The position numbers and the translations under genes were made by a program. The notes under the pieces were generated by a model. It was given only the letters and a program-made list of their open reading frames with translations. It was not told the origin of the DNA and ran no database searches. 26,730 nt of DNA, taken from Reclinomonas americana ATCC 50394 (lineage: Eukaryota; Jakobida; Jakobea; Jakobida). The stretch lies in the NCBI GenBank assembly GCA_048213135.1, contig PS015192.1:62829-89558 (forward strand). The letters run 5' to 3'. This document shows, in pieces, positions 1 through 10,700 of the stretch (position 1 is its first letter; every line of letters begins with the position of its first letter).

Positions 1-135
1 TGCCCCTCTCGCTCTCTTCTGCAGCGATTCCCTTTGAAACTTCCGTCTCTAGTATTCGCTCCTTTTGTTTTCACGTGTCCGGTCTCCGACGACGCACAGC
101 CGTTTCTTTTCTGACTGACTTGGCTCGCGACACAG

Positions 136-451
136 GTTGGCCGAGAACCCGTGTGCTGAGGACCCACACTATCGGTACCGCGTGCTGCACAAGCTGCCGA
201 ATCTGGAGAAACTCGACGATCTCGGTCGGTCATTTCGCGATTGTTCCGATGAATTATGCAAGGCACTCACTCTCGCTCACTCACTCACTCTCCGCCGTCG
301 TCATGCAGAGGTGACGGAGGATGAACATGCGCAAGCCACGGCGCTCTTTGGTTCCGTGGCCAATCGCTACCCGTCGACCCCGACTCATCACAGTGCGAGT
401 AACAAGGACGAGTACTCGGCGAATTATCCGCACCATCGGGTCCTGCAGCGG
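136..451 (+). CDS. CFAP410: CFAP410-like LRR protein, exons 4-5 (contig apparently inverted)
   Basis: Continuation of the CFAP410-like gene, read on the plus strand. Exon 4 (136-224) begins with the single base needed to complete the W codon left open by exon 3 at 1394, and gives LAENPCAEDPHYRYRVL then HKLPNLEKLDD, the LRR C-terminal cap of this family. Exon 5 (309-451) gives LEVTEDEHAQA and a polar linker up to VLQR, where a GT microsatellite begins the next intron. The acceptor before exon 4 is gacacag, that before exon 5 is catgcag. The C-terminal helical domain expected of the family is not visible and must lie beyond 451 or in missing sequence. Total recovered coding sequence over both parts is 549 bases (183 codons), in frame. 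A separate inverted paralogue is possible but less likely, because the two parts split exactly at one intron with no overlap. Confidence 0.85.
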
Positions 452-468
452 GTGTGTGTGTGTGTGTG
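452..468 (+). repeat. GT dinucleotide microsatellite in CFAP410 intron
   Basis: About eight GT units directly at the proposed 5' splice site of the intron after exon 5, so the repeat itself supplies the GT donor. The 44 bases after it, to the gap, cannot be assigned with confidence to exon or intron. Confidence 0.8.
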
Positions 469-512
469 CACAAGCGATAGCTTTCCGGGATCGTCCGCAT
501 CCTCTCACTGCT

Positions 513-1366
513 NNNNNNNNNNNNNNNNNNNNNNNNNNNNNNNNNNNNNNNNNNNNNNNNNNNNNNNNNNNNNNNNNNNNNNNNNNNNNNNNNNNNNNNN
601 NNNNNNNNNNNNNNNNNNNNNNNNNNNNNNNNNNNNNNNNNNNNNNNNNNNNNNNNNNNNNNNNNNNNNNNNNNNNNNNNNNNNNNNNNNNNNNNNNNNN
701 NNNNNNNNNNNNNNNNNNNNNNNNNNNNNNNNNNNNNNNNNNNNNNNNNNNNNNNNNNNNNNNNNNNNNNNNNNNNNNNNNNNNNNNNNNNNNNNNNNNN
801 NNNNNNNNNNNNNNNNNNNNNNNNNNNNNNNNNNNNNNNNNNNNNNNNNNNNNNNNNNNNNNNNNNNNNNNNNNNNNNNNNNNNNNNNNNNNNNNNNNNN
901 NNNNNNNNNNNNNNNNNNNNNNNNNNNNNNNNNNNNNNNNNNNNNNNNNNNNNNNNNNNNNNNNNNNNNNNNNNNNNNNNNNNNNNNNNNNNNNNNNNNN
1001 NNNNNNNNNNNNNNNNNNNNNNNNNNNNNNNNNNNNNNNNNNNNNNNNNNNNNNNNNNNNNNNNNNNNNNNNNNNNNNNNNNNNNNNNNNNNNNNNNNNN
1101 NNNNNNNNNNNNNNNNNNNNNNNNNNNNNNNNNNNNNNNNNNNNNNNNNNNNNNNNNNNNNNNNNNNNNNNNNNNNNNNNNNNNNNNNNNNNNNNNNNNN
1201 NNNNNNNNNNNNNNNNNNNNNNNNNNNNNNNNNNNNNNNNNNNNNNNNNNNNNNNNNNNNNNNNNNNNNNNNNNNNNNNNNNNNNNNNNNNNNNNNNNNN
1301 NNNNNNNNNNNNNNNNNNNNNNNNNNNNNNNNNNNNNNNNNNNNNNNNNNNNNNNNNNNNNNNNNN
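513..1366. other. Assembly gap (854 N)
   Basis: Run of N between two contigs. Sequence flanking it on both sides belongs to one intron of the CFAP410-like gene if the left contig is flipped, so little or no coding sequence between exons 3 and 4 need be missing. Apparent long reading frames across this run are artefacts. Confidence 0.95.
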
Positions 1367-1393
1367 CAGGGCACACACACGAGAGATACGCAC

Positions 1394-1930
1394 CACAAGA
1401 CGCGCAGTCGCGGCAAGCTGACCAAGTGCTGCAGTTCATCCAAATCACTGATATTGTTCCTACGGGAGGTGAAGATGTCAGATGATGATGATCATCACCA
1501 CAAGCAGCAATCTACTCTCTCTCTCTCACTCACCGACGCAAGTAGAGCTCACACAAGTTGGTGCAGGCGGCAAGCGCATGCAACGAGTGAATATTGTTGA
1601 CACTGAGACTGAGAATCTCAATGTTGCTGCACTCCTGCAGCACATCCATCTGTGGACAAAGAAAGAGAGAGAGAGAGAGAGAAGGGGCAAAGAGAGACAG
1701 AGAGAACAGAGCACATCACATCACGTCGCATGGTAAGTGTTCGATTCACACAGTCTGTCACGAGAAGAGAGCAGTTTGCGGGATTCACTTCTCACCTCAG
1801 AGATGCCAACTCCCCACGCGTTGAGGCGCTTCACCTCGCGCAGCGTGGACGACTTGGTGCGGTCAAGCACCAGCTCACGCGACAGCTGCAGCCCACCACC
1901 AGCGGGCATCGGACTTGCGAGAGTCGCCAT
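1394..1930 (-). CDS. CFAP410: CFAP410 (C21orf2)-like LRR protein, exons 1-3
   Basis: N-terminal half of a short leucine-rich-repeat protein of the CFAP410/C21orf2 family, known from cilia and basal bodies and as a partner of NEK1 kinase. Exons read on the minus strand: 1796-1930, 1534-1649 and 1394-1459, with GT-AG introns and phases 0, 2 and 2. The translation starts MATLASPMPAGGG, then LSRELVLDRTKSS and VKRLNAWGVGISE, the conserved family opening. Two LRR units follow (IEILSLSVNNIHSL, LCELYLRRNNISDL), then LPRLRVLW, where human CFAP410 continues WLAENPC. Here the frame runs into an intron and then the gap at 1366. The matching continuation is found on the opposite strand at 136, so the gene is broken by the assembly rather than by mutation. 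An in-frame upstream ATG at 2038 exists, but the residues it adds are low complexity and the family starts near 1930. Confidence 0.9.
1663..1683. repeat. GA microsatellite in CFAP410 intron 1
   Basis: GA-rich simple repeat; on the minus strand it is the CT-rich tract upstream of the exon 2 acceptor (ctttgtccacag), so it may act as an extended polypyrimidine tract. Confidence 0.7.
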
Positions 1931-2171
1931 GAGAGAGACAAGCCACACAAGAGAGAGAGAGAGCAAGTAAAAAAAGGAGTGAATCACTCGAAAGGCAAGA
2001 CAGACTGTGTGTAGAGCGCGAGTGTGTGGAACGTGCAAAAGGGAGACAGTGAGTCAAGCACGAGTGGTCTAAGAAGGTGTCGCGTTTCTCTCTCCACTCT
2101 CTATGACGGAAGATCTAAGTATGTGACAATGAGAGAGATGACGTCATGATCTGTCCTCTGCTTGCATCGCG
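1931..2171. promoter_or_regulatory. Divergent intergenic region between CFAP410 and GT77 genes
   Basis: 241 bases separate the two start codons, which point away from each other, so this segment must hold both promoters and 5' leaders. It contains GA-rich tracts, a run of seven A near 1970, and one perfect palindromic TGACGTCA. No TATA box could be assigned with confidence. Confidence 0.6.
2139..2146. promoter_or_regulatory. Palindromic CRE-like site TGACGTCA
   Basis: An exact 8-base palindrome identical to the consensus bound by CREB/ATF-type bZIP factors, 25 bases before the GT77 start codon and inside a bidirectional promoter. Being symmetric, it could serve both genes. Function is inferred from the motif only. 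Confidence 0.4.
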
Positions 2172-4691
2172 ATGATTGAGAGACTGCGCAGTCGACCATT
2201 GCTGCTCGTTCTATGCACGGGCGTGGTGCTTGTGATGGTGCTGTTCATGGCCAGCTCATCANNNNNNNNNNNNNNNNNNNNNNNNNNNNNNNNNNNNNNN
2301 NNNNNNNNNNNNNNNNNNNNNNNNNNNNNNNNNNNNNNNNNNNNNNNNNNNNNNNNNNNNNNNNNNNNNNNNNNNNNNNNNNNNNNNNNNNNNNNNNNNN
2401 NNNNNNNNNNNNNNNNNNNNNNNNNNNNNNNNNNNNNNNNNNNNNNNNNNNNNNNNNNNNNNNNNNNNNNNNNNNNNNNNNNNNNNNNNNNNNNNNNNNN
2501 NNNNNNNNNNNNNNNNNNNNNNNNNNNNNNNNNNNNNNNNNNNNNNNNNNNNNNNNNNNNNNNNNNNNNNNNNNNNNNNNNNNNNNNNNNNNNNNNNNNN
2601 NNNNNNNNNNNNNNNNNNNNNNNNNNNNNNNNNNNNNNNNNNNNNNNNNNNTGGCGGCGATCGAGCAGGCAGTGGCGCCTGGAGCAGCAGAATCGTGAGG
2701 GATCGCCGGCGTTTGCGCGCGCAGTGCAGCAGGTCGTGGACAAGGTGACCGCGAGAAAGTCGGAGGAGGCGGTGGTGGTGATGGTGATGGTGGTGACGTG
2801 GGGCTTTCGGGATATGGCGTGGAACTTGCTGCTGAGCATTCGCGCTCTCCATCTCGACGATCACGTGCTGGTGGTGGCAGTCGACGATCGCTCGGCTGAG
2901 TTCTTCCAGTTGCACGGCTTTGTCACGTACAGGCGGGAGCTGTCGCAGTTGGGCGCTGGCACCGACTTTGATATCAACTCGGCCGGCTTCAATGTGGTCA
3001 CGGTGGAGAAGGTGGCGTCGGCGTACCGAGTGGCGCGACTCGGGCACGGTGTGCTTGTTGCCGATGCCGACATGCTGTGGCAGAGCTCGCCGCTGCCNNN
3101 NNNNNNNNNNNNNNNNNNNNNNNNNNNNNNNNNNNNNNNNNNNNNNNNNNNNNNNNNNNNNNNNNNNNNNNNNNNNNNNNNNNNNNNNNNNNNNNNNNNN
3201 NNNNNNNNNNNNNNNNNNNNNNNNNNNNNNNNNNNNNNNNNNNNNNNNNNNNNNNNNNNNNNNNNNNNNNNNNNNNNNNNNNNNNNNNNNNNNNNNNNNN
3301 NNNNNNNNNNNNNNNNNNNNNNNNNNNNNNNNNNNNNNNNNNNNNNNNNNNNNNNNNNNNNNNNNNNNNNNNNNNNNNNNNNNNAATGTTGTGCACAGAC
3401 TGCGATGTGCACATTAGCTCGGAGAACACCGATGTGGTGGGCGGTGACTCCTCCATCGAGTACATCAACTCGGGCTTCTACTATGTGCGACCGACAGCGC
3501 GCGGCGTAAAGTTGCTGGAGGAGGTGCTCGACGAGGCGCTGCTGCAGGTCGACTTCAACGATCAGGCGTCGTTCCAGAACGTGCTGCACGGCAATGTGGT
3601 GCCCGGACTGCAGGCCGTCGGCATGGACGTGGTGCGTGTGTGTACAGCGCTATGCCATCCTTCTTGTGTTGTGCTGATCTAACATCTCTGAAACCGGCAG
3701 CTTAAAGTGCCGAACGGCATGGTGTACTTCCTCAAACGACTGCCGCAGCGCGAGCGGGTGACTCCCATGGTCATCCACAACAACTGGATCACCGGCAGTG
3801 CGGCCAAGGTGTACCGATTCAAGGAGAACCTCATGTGGCATTTGGGTTGCGGAGAGCGCTTGCACATACACACACACGCACGCATATGCTCGCTGCCTTT
3901 TCTCACCTTCTTTCCCCTTCACAACGCAGATGTGCCCGAGTACCACGAGACGAAAAAGTATGTGACCTACACACACAATCTGCGCGAGCTGTTCTCGTCG
4001 TGGAGTCGCGGCCGACGCACGGTCGATCGCTACTTTGACGAGTTCACCTATTTCAAGTTGTGTATGGCATCCACCACGACGGCCGATTGTGTCGTGTTGT
4101 CACTCAGCGCGCCCCGCCGACAGAGAATCGCTGCGATCGGCGTTTGCCGTGGCCCGCGTGCTGGATCGCACACTCATTTTGCCGCGGTTCGAATGCTCGC
4201 GAATCTACGGACACGACTCGTGCGACTTGGATGCCTTCTTCGCCGCCAATGTGCTGCTGAAGCACGCCGACGTGCGGGAGCACTCGTTTCTGGTGAACCC
4301 GCGTGTAGACAGTCAGGTGCGAGCCAGTGCGGCGCCCAATGTGTGCATCGCGCGTCGGGACGAGCGAGGAGGCGAGTGGTGCGACGTGGTACACAGTGCC
4401 GAGGTCACATTTCGACCGGTCGACTCCTCGGCTGGTGCGTGCATTTGTGTTTCATCTCTCCACTTCCACCACTCCCTCACAATCACGTGCGTGTGCTTGA
4501 CAGGTGCCACGGATGCAGAGGTGCGACAGTGGTTCGGGCAGTCGACGCTGCGCGTGTTGCACTTTGACAGCATGTTTCGGCGATTTCACAAGTTTGAGAA
4601 GGCCAGTGAGCAGGCCGACTTTGACGCGTGGTTCGAGACGGCCGTGCGGGAGATGAGATTACCGCACCTGAGTGACGACTCGTGGTCATGA
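2172..4691 (+). CDS. GT77-family (XEG113/RRA-like) glycosyltransferase
   Basis: Predicted type II Golgi glycosyltransferase. The start gives a short cytoplasmic stretch and a signal anchor (LLLVLCTGVVLVMVLFMA), followed by a gap. After 2652 the nucleotide-diphospho-sugar transferase fold (PF03407 type) is clear: VVTWGFRDMAWNLLLSIRAL, VVAVDDRS, the metal-binding DxD as VADADMLW near 3060, then after a second gap YINSGFYYVRPT and FNDQASFQNVL. Exons: 2172-2261 and 2652-3097 (gap-limited), 3385-3631, 3701-3845, 3930-4061, 4108-4434, 4504-4691; the 4062-4107 intron is only 46 bases. The C-terminal part (SLRSAFAVARVLDRTLILP, AFFAANVLLKHADVREHSFL) matches the second module of plant XEG113-like arabinosyltransferases. 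GT77 members add arabinose, galactose or xylose to proteins or polysaccharides; the substrate here cannot be told. Both gaps remove part of the catalytic domain. Confidence 0.85.
2262..2651. other. Assembly gap (390 N) in GT77 gene
   Basis: Separates the signal anchor from the catalytic domain. It probably hides the stem region and possibly an intron. Confidence 0.95.
3098..3384. other. Assembly gap (287 N) in GT77 gene
   Basis: Lies just after the DxD motif and before MLCTDCDVHISS, inside the catalytic domain. Whether an intron is included cannot be seen. Confidence 0.95.
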
Positions 4692-4754
4692 AGAAAGAGT
4701 AATGTGTGACGACGACATGCATGTGCAAACACAACTGCTTCAAAAATCACTGCA
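4692..4754. other. 63-base convergent intergenic spacer
   Basis: Only 63 bases lie between the TGA of the GT77 gene and the TAA of the coiled-coil gene on the other strand. No AATAAA is present for either gene, so their 3' ends probably overlap. Confidence 0.7.
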
Positions 4755-7700
4755 TTATCTCTCATCACCGGTGCGCGCTCCCTTGCTGAAGTTTTGTACA
4801 ACGTCACGCAACCGCACGTCGCCGGTGCGTTGCTTGCGTAGATTCGACGACACGTCGGCCAGTCTCTTGGCCAGCTCCTCGTCGGTGAGACCGTCGCGTT
4901 GTGCGAGCAGCAGCTGGTTCTCACGCTCGCTGCGCACCAGCCGGTCACGCAGGTCGCCAAGCTCCTGTTCCCGCTCACCAAGCGCCTCATCCAATTTGCG
5001 CCTCTCGCCCTCGCTGTCCGCCAGCTGTGCACGAGGTTGAGGGAGGGATGAAAGCAGTCGGGAGGTCGTCAACACACGGCTCACCTTGCGATTCAGCTCT
5101 CGAATGTCATTCTCCAACTTGGTAACCTTGGTGTTCGTCGCTCGGATAAAGTCCTCCGTGGATCTCTGCTCATGCATGATGTACACCACGAGATCAGCAA
5201 CTCCGTGGGTGTGCACTACTGGACGCAAAAAGACACTGACCCTCGATGTCTCCAGCGCCTTCAGATCGTCGGCAAGTCTCTTCTCCATCTCCGCCAACAG
5301 TGTGTCCTTCTTGGCCAGCGTGTCCTTGGCCGAGCGAATGTCACGCGCCAGATCCAGCACTTGGCCCACCAGCAAGTCGCGCTCCGCGACCAAGTCGTTG
5401 TACATGGTATCCACCCTGTGACATGCACATACATATGAGTCTTCTGCTGTCAACGCACAGCTGTCAACTGCACGCAACTTCTTATTTACAGCCTCCTGTA
5501 CAACAGCCGTCTGCCGTTCGGCGGCCTCGCGGTCTCGAATAGCCGACGCCAGTTTCTCTTCTGCGGTCGCCAGTGCGTCACGCAGCCTTCCAATCTCCAG
5601 TCGCGCCTCACGCTCCTGCACGTGTGGCATGAGTGACACATCTCAGCAGGCGCACACCCATCACACCAACGAAGACACCAACCTCATTCCGCACAGCCTC
5701 CAGATCAGCCTTGCGGTCAGCGAGCTCCGCCTGCAGCGCCGACACACGATCGGTGAGCCGCCGTTGCTCCAACTCATGCTGCGCCTTCATGTTGTCCAAC
5801 TCGTGCTCCAGCGTGGTCACCGCGTGCCGCTCCTCTTCCACCTGCCGCGACACCTTGTCAATCTCCTTGCGCAGCTCGCGGCCCTCGCTCAGCGACGCGT
5901 CCAACTCGTGCGACATGCGCTCATTGTCCGCACGGTTGGCCTTGAGCTCGGCTGCAACACACATTCAGTCAGTGGCCAGCCAACGCAAACAAGCGCACGG
6001 CGCGATTCACGCAACTGGTGACCGAATCCAATTGCCGGCGCAGATCGTGGAGCGCACGGTCGGCCGATTCCAACTGCTGCTGTCGCTCACGCAGCTGCTG
6101 CTTCAACGCATGCACCTCGTCGTTGGTCTCATCGAGTTCGGCGCGAATCGCTTCGTACTGCGACTCGGAGCGCTCCTTCTCGTGGCGCAGTGCGTCAATC
6201 TCCCGCGAGTACTCCTTCGCCTTCTTGTCCATCATCAGCATCTGCTGCTGCAGCGACGTGAGCGTCGACTCCATCCAGTCGCGCTGCGTTCGCGACTCGC
6301 TGTCCAAGTGACTCAGTGCCTCGCGCGACTTGGCCAGCGCCTCGGTGGTCGTCTGTGACACCTTGCCTGAGTGCACTCGCGACACATACTCACACCATCG
6401 CCAACACTGACCTTGTGCGCCAGTCGTACGTCCTCCAGTTCTCCACGCCAGGTGGCGGCCGACTGTTCAAGAAGTGCCAACACTCGATCGTACTGGCGAC
6501 GCACGGCCTCCTGCTTCTCCTGCGACTCCGACAATGTGTGTTGCATCTCACGGGTCGTGGCGTCCGTGTGCTGTGTGCGCAATGTCAGTACGAACAAGAT
6601 GACATGATCACCACAGACGCCAAGCCATTCGACGCAACATCGCGCATTTGACGAATCTGCTCGTGTGCAGCGCGCAGCTGTTCCGCCAGTGCGTCGCATC
6701 GCATCTCCGCATCGGTGTGCTGCCTCTGCTCGCGCTCAAGCTCCTCCTTTGCGCGATGACATGCGCTCTCCTGCAGACACACATGAGCACATCGAGATAG
6801 CGATGCACAAAAAAGCACAGAGCAAAGGACGAACCCACTGAGAGGCGGCACGGGTGAGTTCCGCGTTGCGTTCGCGCAGTTCCGTCGATTGCTGCTCCAC
6901 ACGCTGCACGTGCCTCTCTCCATCCTTTCGCTGCATCTCCAGCTCGCGCTCGTTTGTCTGCAACAACGCAAGATCAGCAAACGCTGCCCTGCACCCCTCC
7001 TAACAACCAAGACGTCTCACCTCCAACTGCATGTGCATGCGATCCAGCTCGGCTCGTTGCAACTGATTCGAACCCTGCAGTTCCATGAGTTGCGAGTGGA
7101 CCTCGCTCAATCGTCGCGCGAGATCCTCCTCGGCTCGCGACCTTGCGTTGACAGTCTGCCACCCGCCGTAAGCAAGCAAGCAGGAAATAGAAAGTCGTGG
7201 CAAACAAAAAAGCGACGGCATACACACCAAGTTCAGCGTCTGAGAATGAGCGCGATGTTCGGCCTCGAGACGATCCAAATCGCCCGACAAATCGACCAAG
7301 CGCTGCGACGATCTCCGCTGCAACTCGGCGAGATGGTCGGGCAGGCGACTTTGTTCGTGCTGCAGACACACACACACAACAACACGTGAGTCACATACAC
7401 ACACCACGCCTTCCAGCTCCTCTTCTCCCACTCAGCGCACCTGCATGCGTGCCAGCATCTCCGACGTCTTGGCACTCTCATCGCGCAGTGCACTCGTCTC
7501 CAACAGCAGCGTGTCGAAAAAGTGCAGCTGCGTGCGTGCAATGCGCACAAACTCGGCGCGCTCGCGCTCTCCAGCCGCATTCTCCTCGTTCAGCGCCTCC
7601 AAATGCTCGACACGCGCTTGCCTACGCGAACACACACCACGATGAGCACACACATACACACACACACAACGACATAAAAGTCGCAACTTTTGCTGCAGGT

Positions 7701-10700
7701 GCATGGTGGCCGACTCGTGCGCCTCGTGCAAGCGCGACAGCTGAACAGTGGCCTCTTGCAGTCTGTGGCGCAAGTTGTGGTTCGAACGCAAGACCTGCCG
7801 CAGTGGCAGCATCAGGTCGCTCTCCACAAAGTCCTCCAGCCCAGTGGCCAGTCGACCCTCCTGTCCGGCAAACGCATTAATGTCGACACTGCGCGCGCAC
7901 ACACCGTCAGCAGAACAATCCAGAAAAAATCGAAGAGAGCAGGGAGAACGCACGCCGAGTCGGGCAAGTCGGCCGAAGTGGCCTCGTCCAGCGCCGAATT
8001 CTCCATCATGTGCGCCAGACAGAGGAGCGCACGACATGCCACCGCATGCTTCTTTTGCAGCGACGACAACCGCGAACCGTGATCGTCGTTGGACGCCAGA
8101 GCCTCCTCGTGAGCGCGCTCCAACGCCCGGTGCTGCACCACGAGATTGCGGTAGTCCTCGGCGAGTCGCTCACGGTGTCCATCGAGCTTGCTCTCCAAGT
8201 ACTCCTGGCTCTGCAACTGACTCTGCGCCGTGTCCAGCATGCGCTTCAGCGCGGCGATCTCTCTGCACACGACATTTGCGCGGTGAGTATCCGTGGAAAG
8301 AAAGGAGGCAGGCAACAAACGATTATAAAGGTACGCAACTGTGCGTGCTTGGTGTTCTCGTCGTGCAACAACTCGGTGAGGGCGTCGTTGTCGGCGCGCA
8401 CACGCTTGAGGTCTGAGCATACGCGCAGATGGTCCGCCTGCACCGAGGTCAGCTGCTGCTGCATCTCCGAGAGCATCAACGCCTGCTTCTGGCGATTCTC
8501 AAAGAACGACTTTTGACCCGAGAGCAAACGCTGCAACGGAAGAATGAAGCACTCTGTGAGTTGGTGCACCGCATACTACTCACGGGCTGGTGAAGTGACG
8601 AAACCTCGTGCTCAATCTGCAGTTGCTCCAAGAAACGCACAGCATGCGCCTTCTCCTCTGTCGTCTGCGACACGGCAGCGTCCAGCTCACTCACGCGATG
8701 CTGGCTTCGACCGAGCTCATTCTCCAATGATGACAACACTTCTGCAAGCCATCGCCAGACACATATTAGCCACACACGCACGCAGTAACAGCAGAAGAAA
8801 CACACATCGCCCAACGGCCTGACCTTGATCGCGCTTCTGCAGCGTGGTGAGCGCGTCCCACAGCATCTTGACTTGGCGCGCCAACGACTCGGTGCGATCA
8901 CCCAACGATGAGTGCTCGCCCAGCAGACGACTTTGTGTGCGCGTAAGGTTGCCGATACGGTCACCGGCCGACTCGGCCTTGAGATCAAGCTCCTTGTCGA
9001 AACCTGATGCAGGCGTGTTGGCACAAGAGACACTGCCGATGCGCCAATCATGCGACGAAACTCTCTTGCAGCTCCATCAGTCGCTCTTCGTGCACCTGCG
9101 CCTGCATTTGCAACTCGCGCTCCAACGAATCAATGCGGTGCTCCAGCTCCACACGCAAGTGCTGGCAGGGAATGAATGAAAGGGGAAAGCACCGTGAGGA
9201 CGACAAACGCGACGATGGTAACCAAACAGCAAGTCGGCAACGCACCTCCAGATCCGCCACACGAGCCTCCGACTCACGAAGTGATGCCTGGCAGTGAATC
9301 AAATCAGACTCCAGAGCACCGGTGCTTGCGCGCGCTTTGCGGTGGTCTCGTTGCACGCCTGGTTTCAGGCCAACACAGTGAACATCTCAGTTAGTGGAAC
9401 GCACACACGGGCGGCAACACGTCGACCGCACCTTCCACCTGACCCAGCAACTCCTCGTTCTCTGCCTCGAGCGCACTGAGCTCTCTCCGCAGCTTCTCCG
9501 ACCGCTCCTTCAGCATCTCGTTCTCACGCGCCGCTCGTTCCATCGCCTCCTCCGACTGCACGAGCACGAATGGGAGAAATCAGACGACTGCCTGTCGCCC
9601 GCGATTCTGTTGCGTACGTGCGGATACTCGCTGCGTCTGCTCAAACAACTGTCGACTTCTATCGCTAACTCTCTGTCTGTCTCTCTGACGCACTCTGTAT
9701 CATCACAGCAACAACGGGAGGGAGGCAAAGAAAGAGACCAAGACAGAAGAAAGAGAAGAGAGAGCAACGAAGAAGGGCACAAAACCCGCAAGTCACGGAC
9801 GTTTGCCAGCATCAGCTTGGTGTCGTGAGCAAAGTGCCGCGCCGCGCGCAGCTCCTCTCGTGTCTGCTCCAATTCTTGCACGGCCTATAACCGATGATTA
9901 GTTTACGAAAAACTGACAGGATGATCAACGAGCTGCGCGCGACTCACCTCTTCGAGCTGTGTCGTATGCGCACGGAGTTGCTTGCTGTGATTCAAGGCCA
10001 ACTCGGACATTTGCACGACCAAATGATTCTTCTGCTTTCACCAAGAAATCAGCAATGGTGGGGGAAGAAGGTGGATACTCATGGCACTCACTTCGACCTC
10101 GCCGCCCGTCATGTGGATCGGAGAGCGCGACGACACGGGTGACATTGGCTCGCGGACACCGAGGTAAGTGAGTATCTGCACATTCGAAAGAAGGCACCAG
10201 ACATTAGCTCCTTTCAAAAACAGCAGCATGCATCTGGTCAGGCATACCTCGGCGAGCTGAGCCTGTGCTGTCGCAAGAGCAGCGTCACGCAGTGCCAACT
10301 TGTGCTGCAGCGTGCGATTATCTTCCGCCAACGCCCGCCGCTCGTTCTCCGCCGCCGTCAGCTGCGTCACCTGGGAACGCGCATCGGCAAGCGCCGAGTC
10401 GCGCAGCGCCAGTTGTGTCGTGAGCGTCTGATGCGCGTCGGACAGCTTCATCGTCTCCACTTCCAGCGACGTCAGCTCTGTTACACGCGCCTTATGGCTC
10501 GTGAGCTGGCTCTCCAGCAGTGCACGCGCTTGCTTCATGTGTGTCAGTTCGTCTGCCAGCGTCTCCTTCTCCAGACGCAAGGCCGTCATCTGCAAGGGCA
10601 ATTGAACAAATCAGTACACAACGAGAAAGAGAGATAGGCGACAAAACAGCACTCCCGCATACCGCTGACAGCTGGCTGCGACACTCTTCGACATTCTTGC

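Noticed and set aside
137-1600. Long reading frames spanning the first run of N on both strands
   Set aside because: They are open only because N codons cannot be read as stops; real exons lie in parts of them and on other frames.
1560-1660. Plus-strand coding-like translation (ELTQVGAGGKRMQ, NLNVAALLQHIHLW) thought to be the end of the left-hand gene
   Set aside because: The minus strand of the same bases encodes a clear LRR exon of CFAP410 with correct splice sites.
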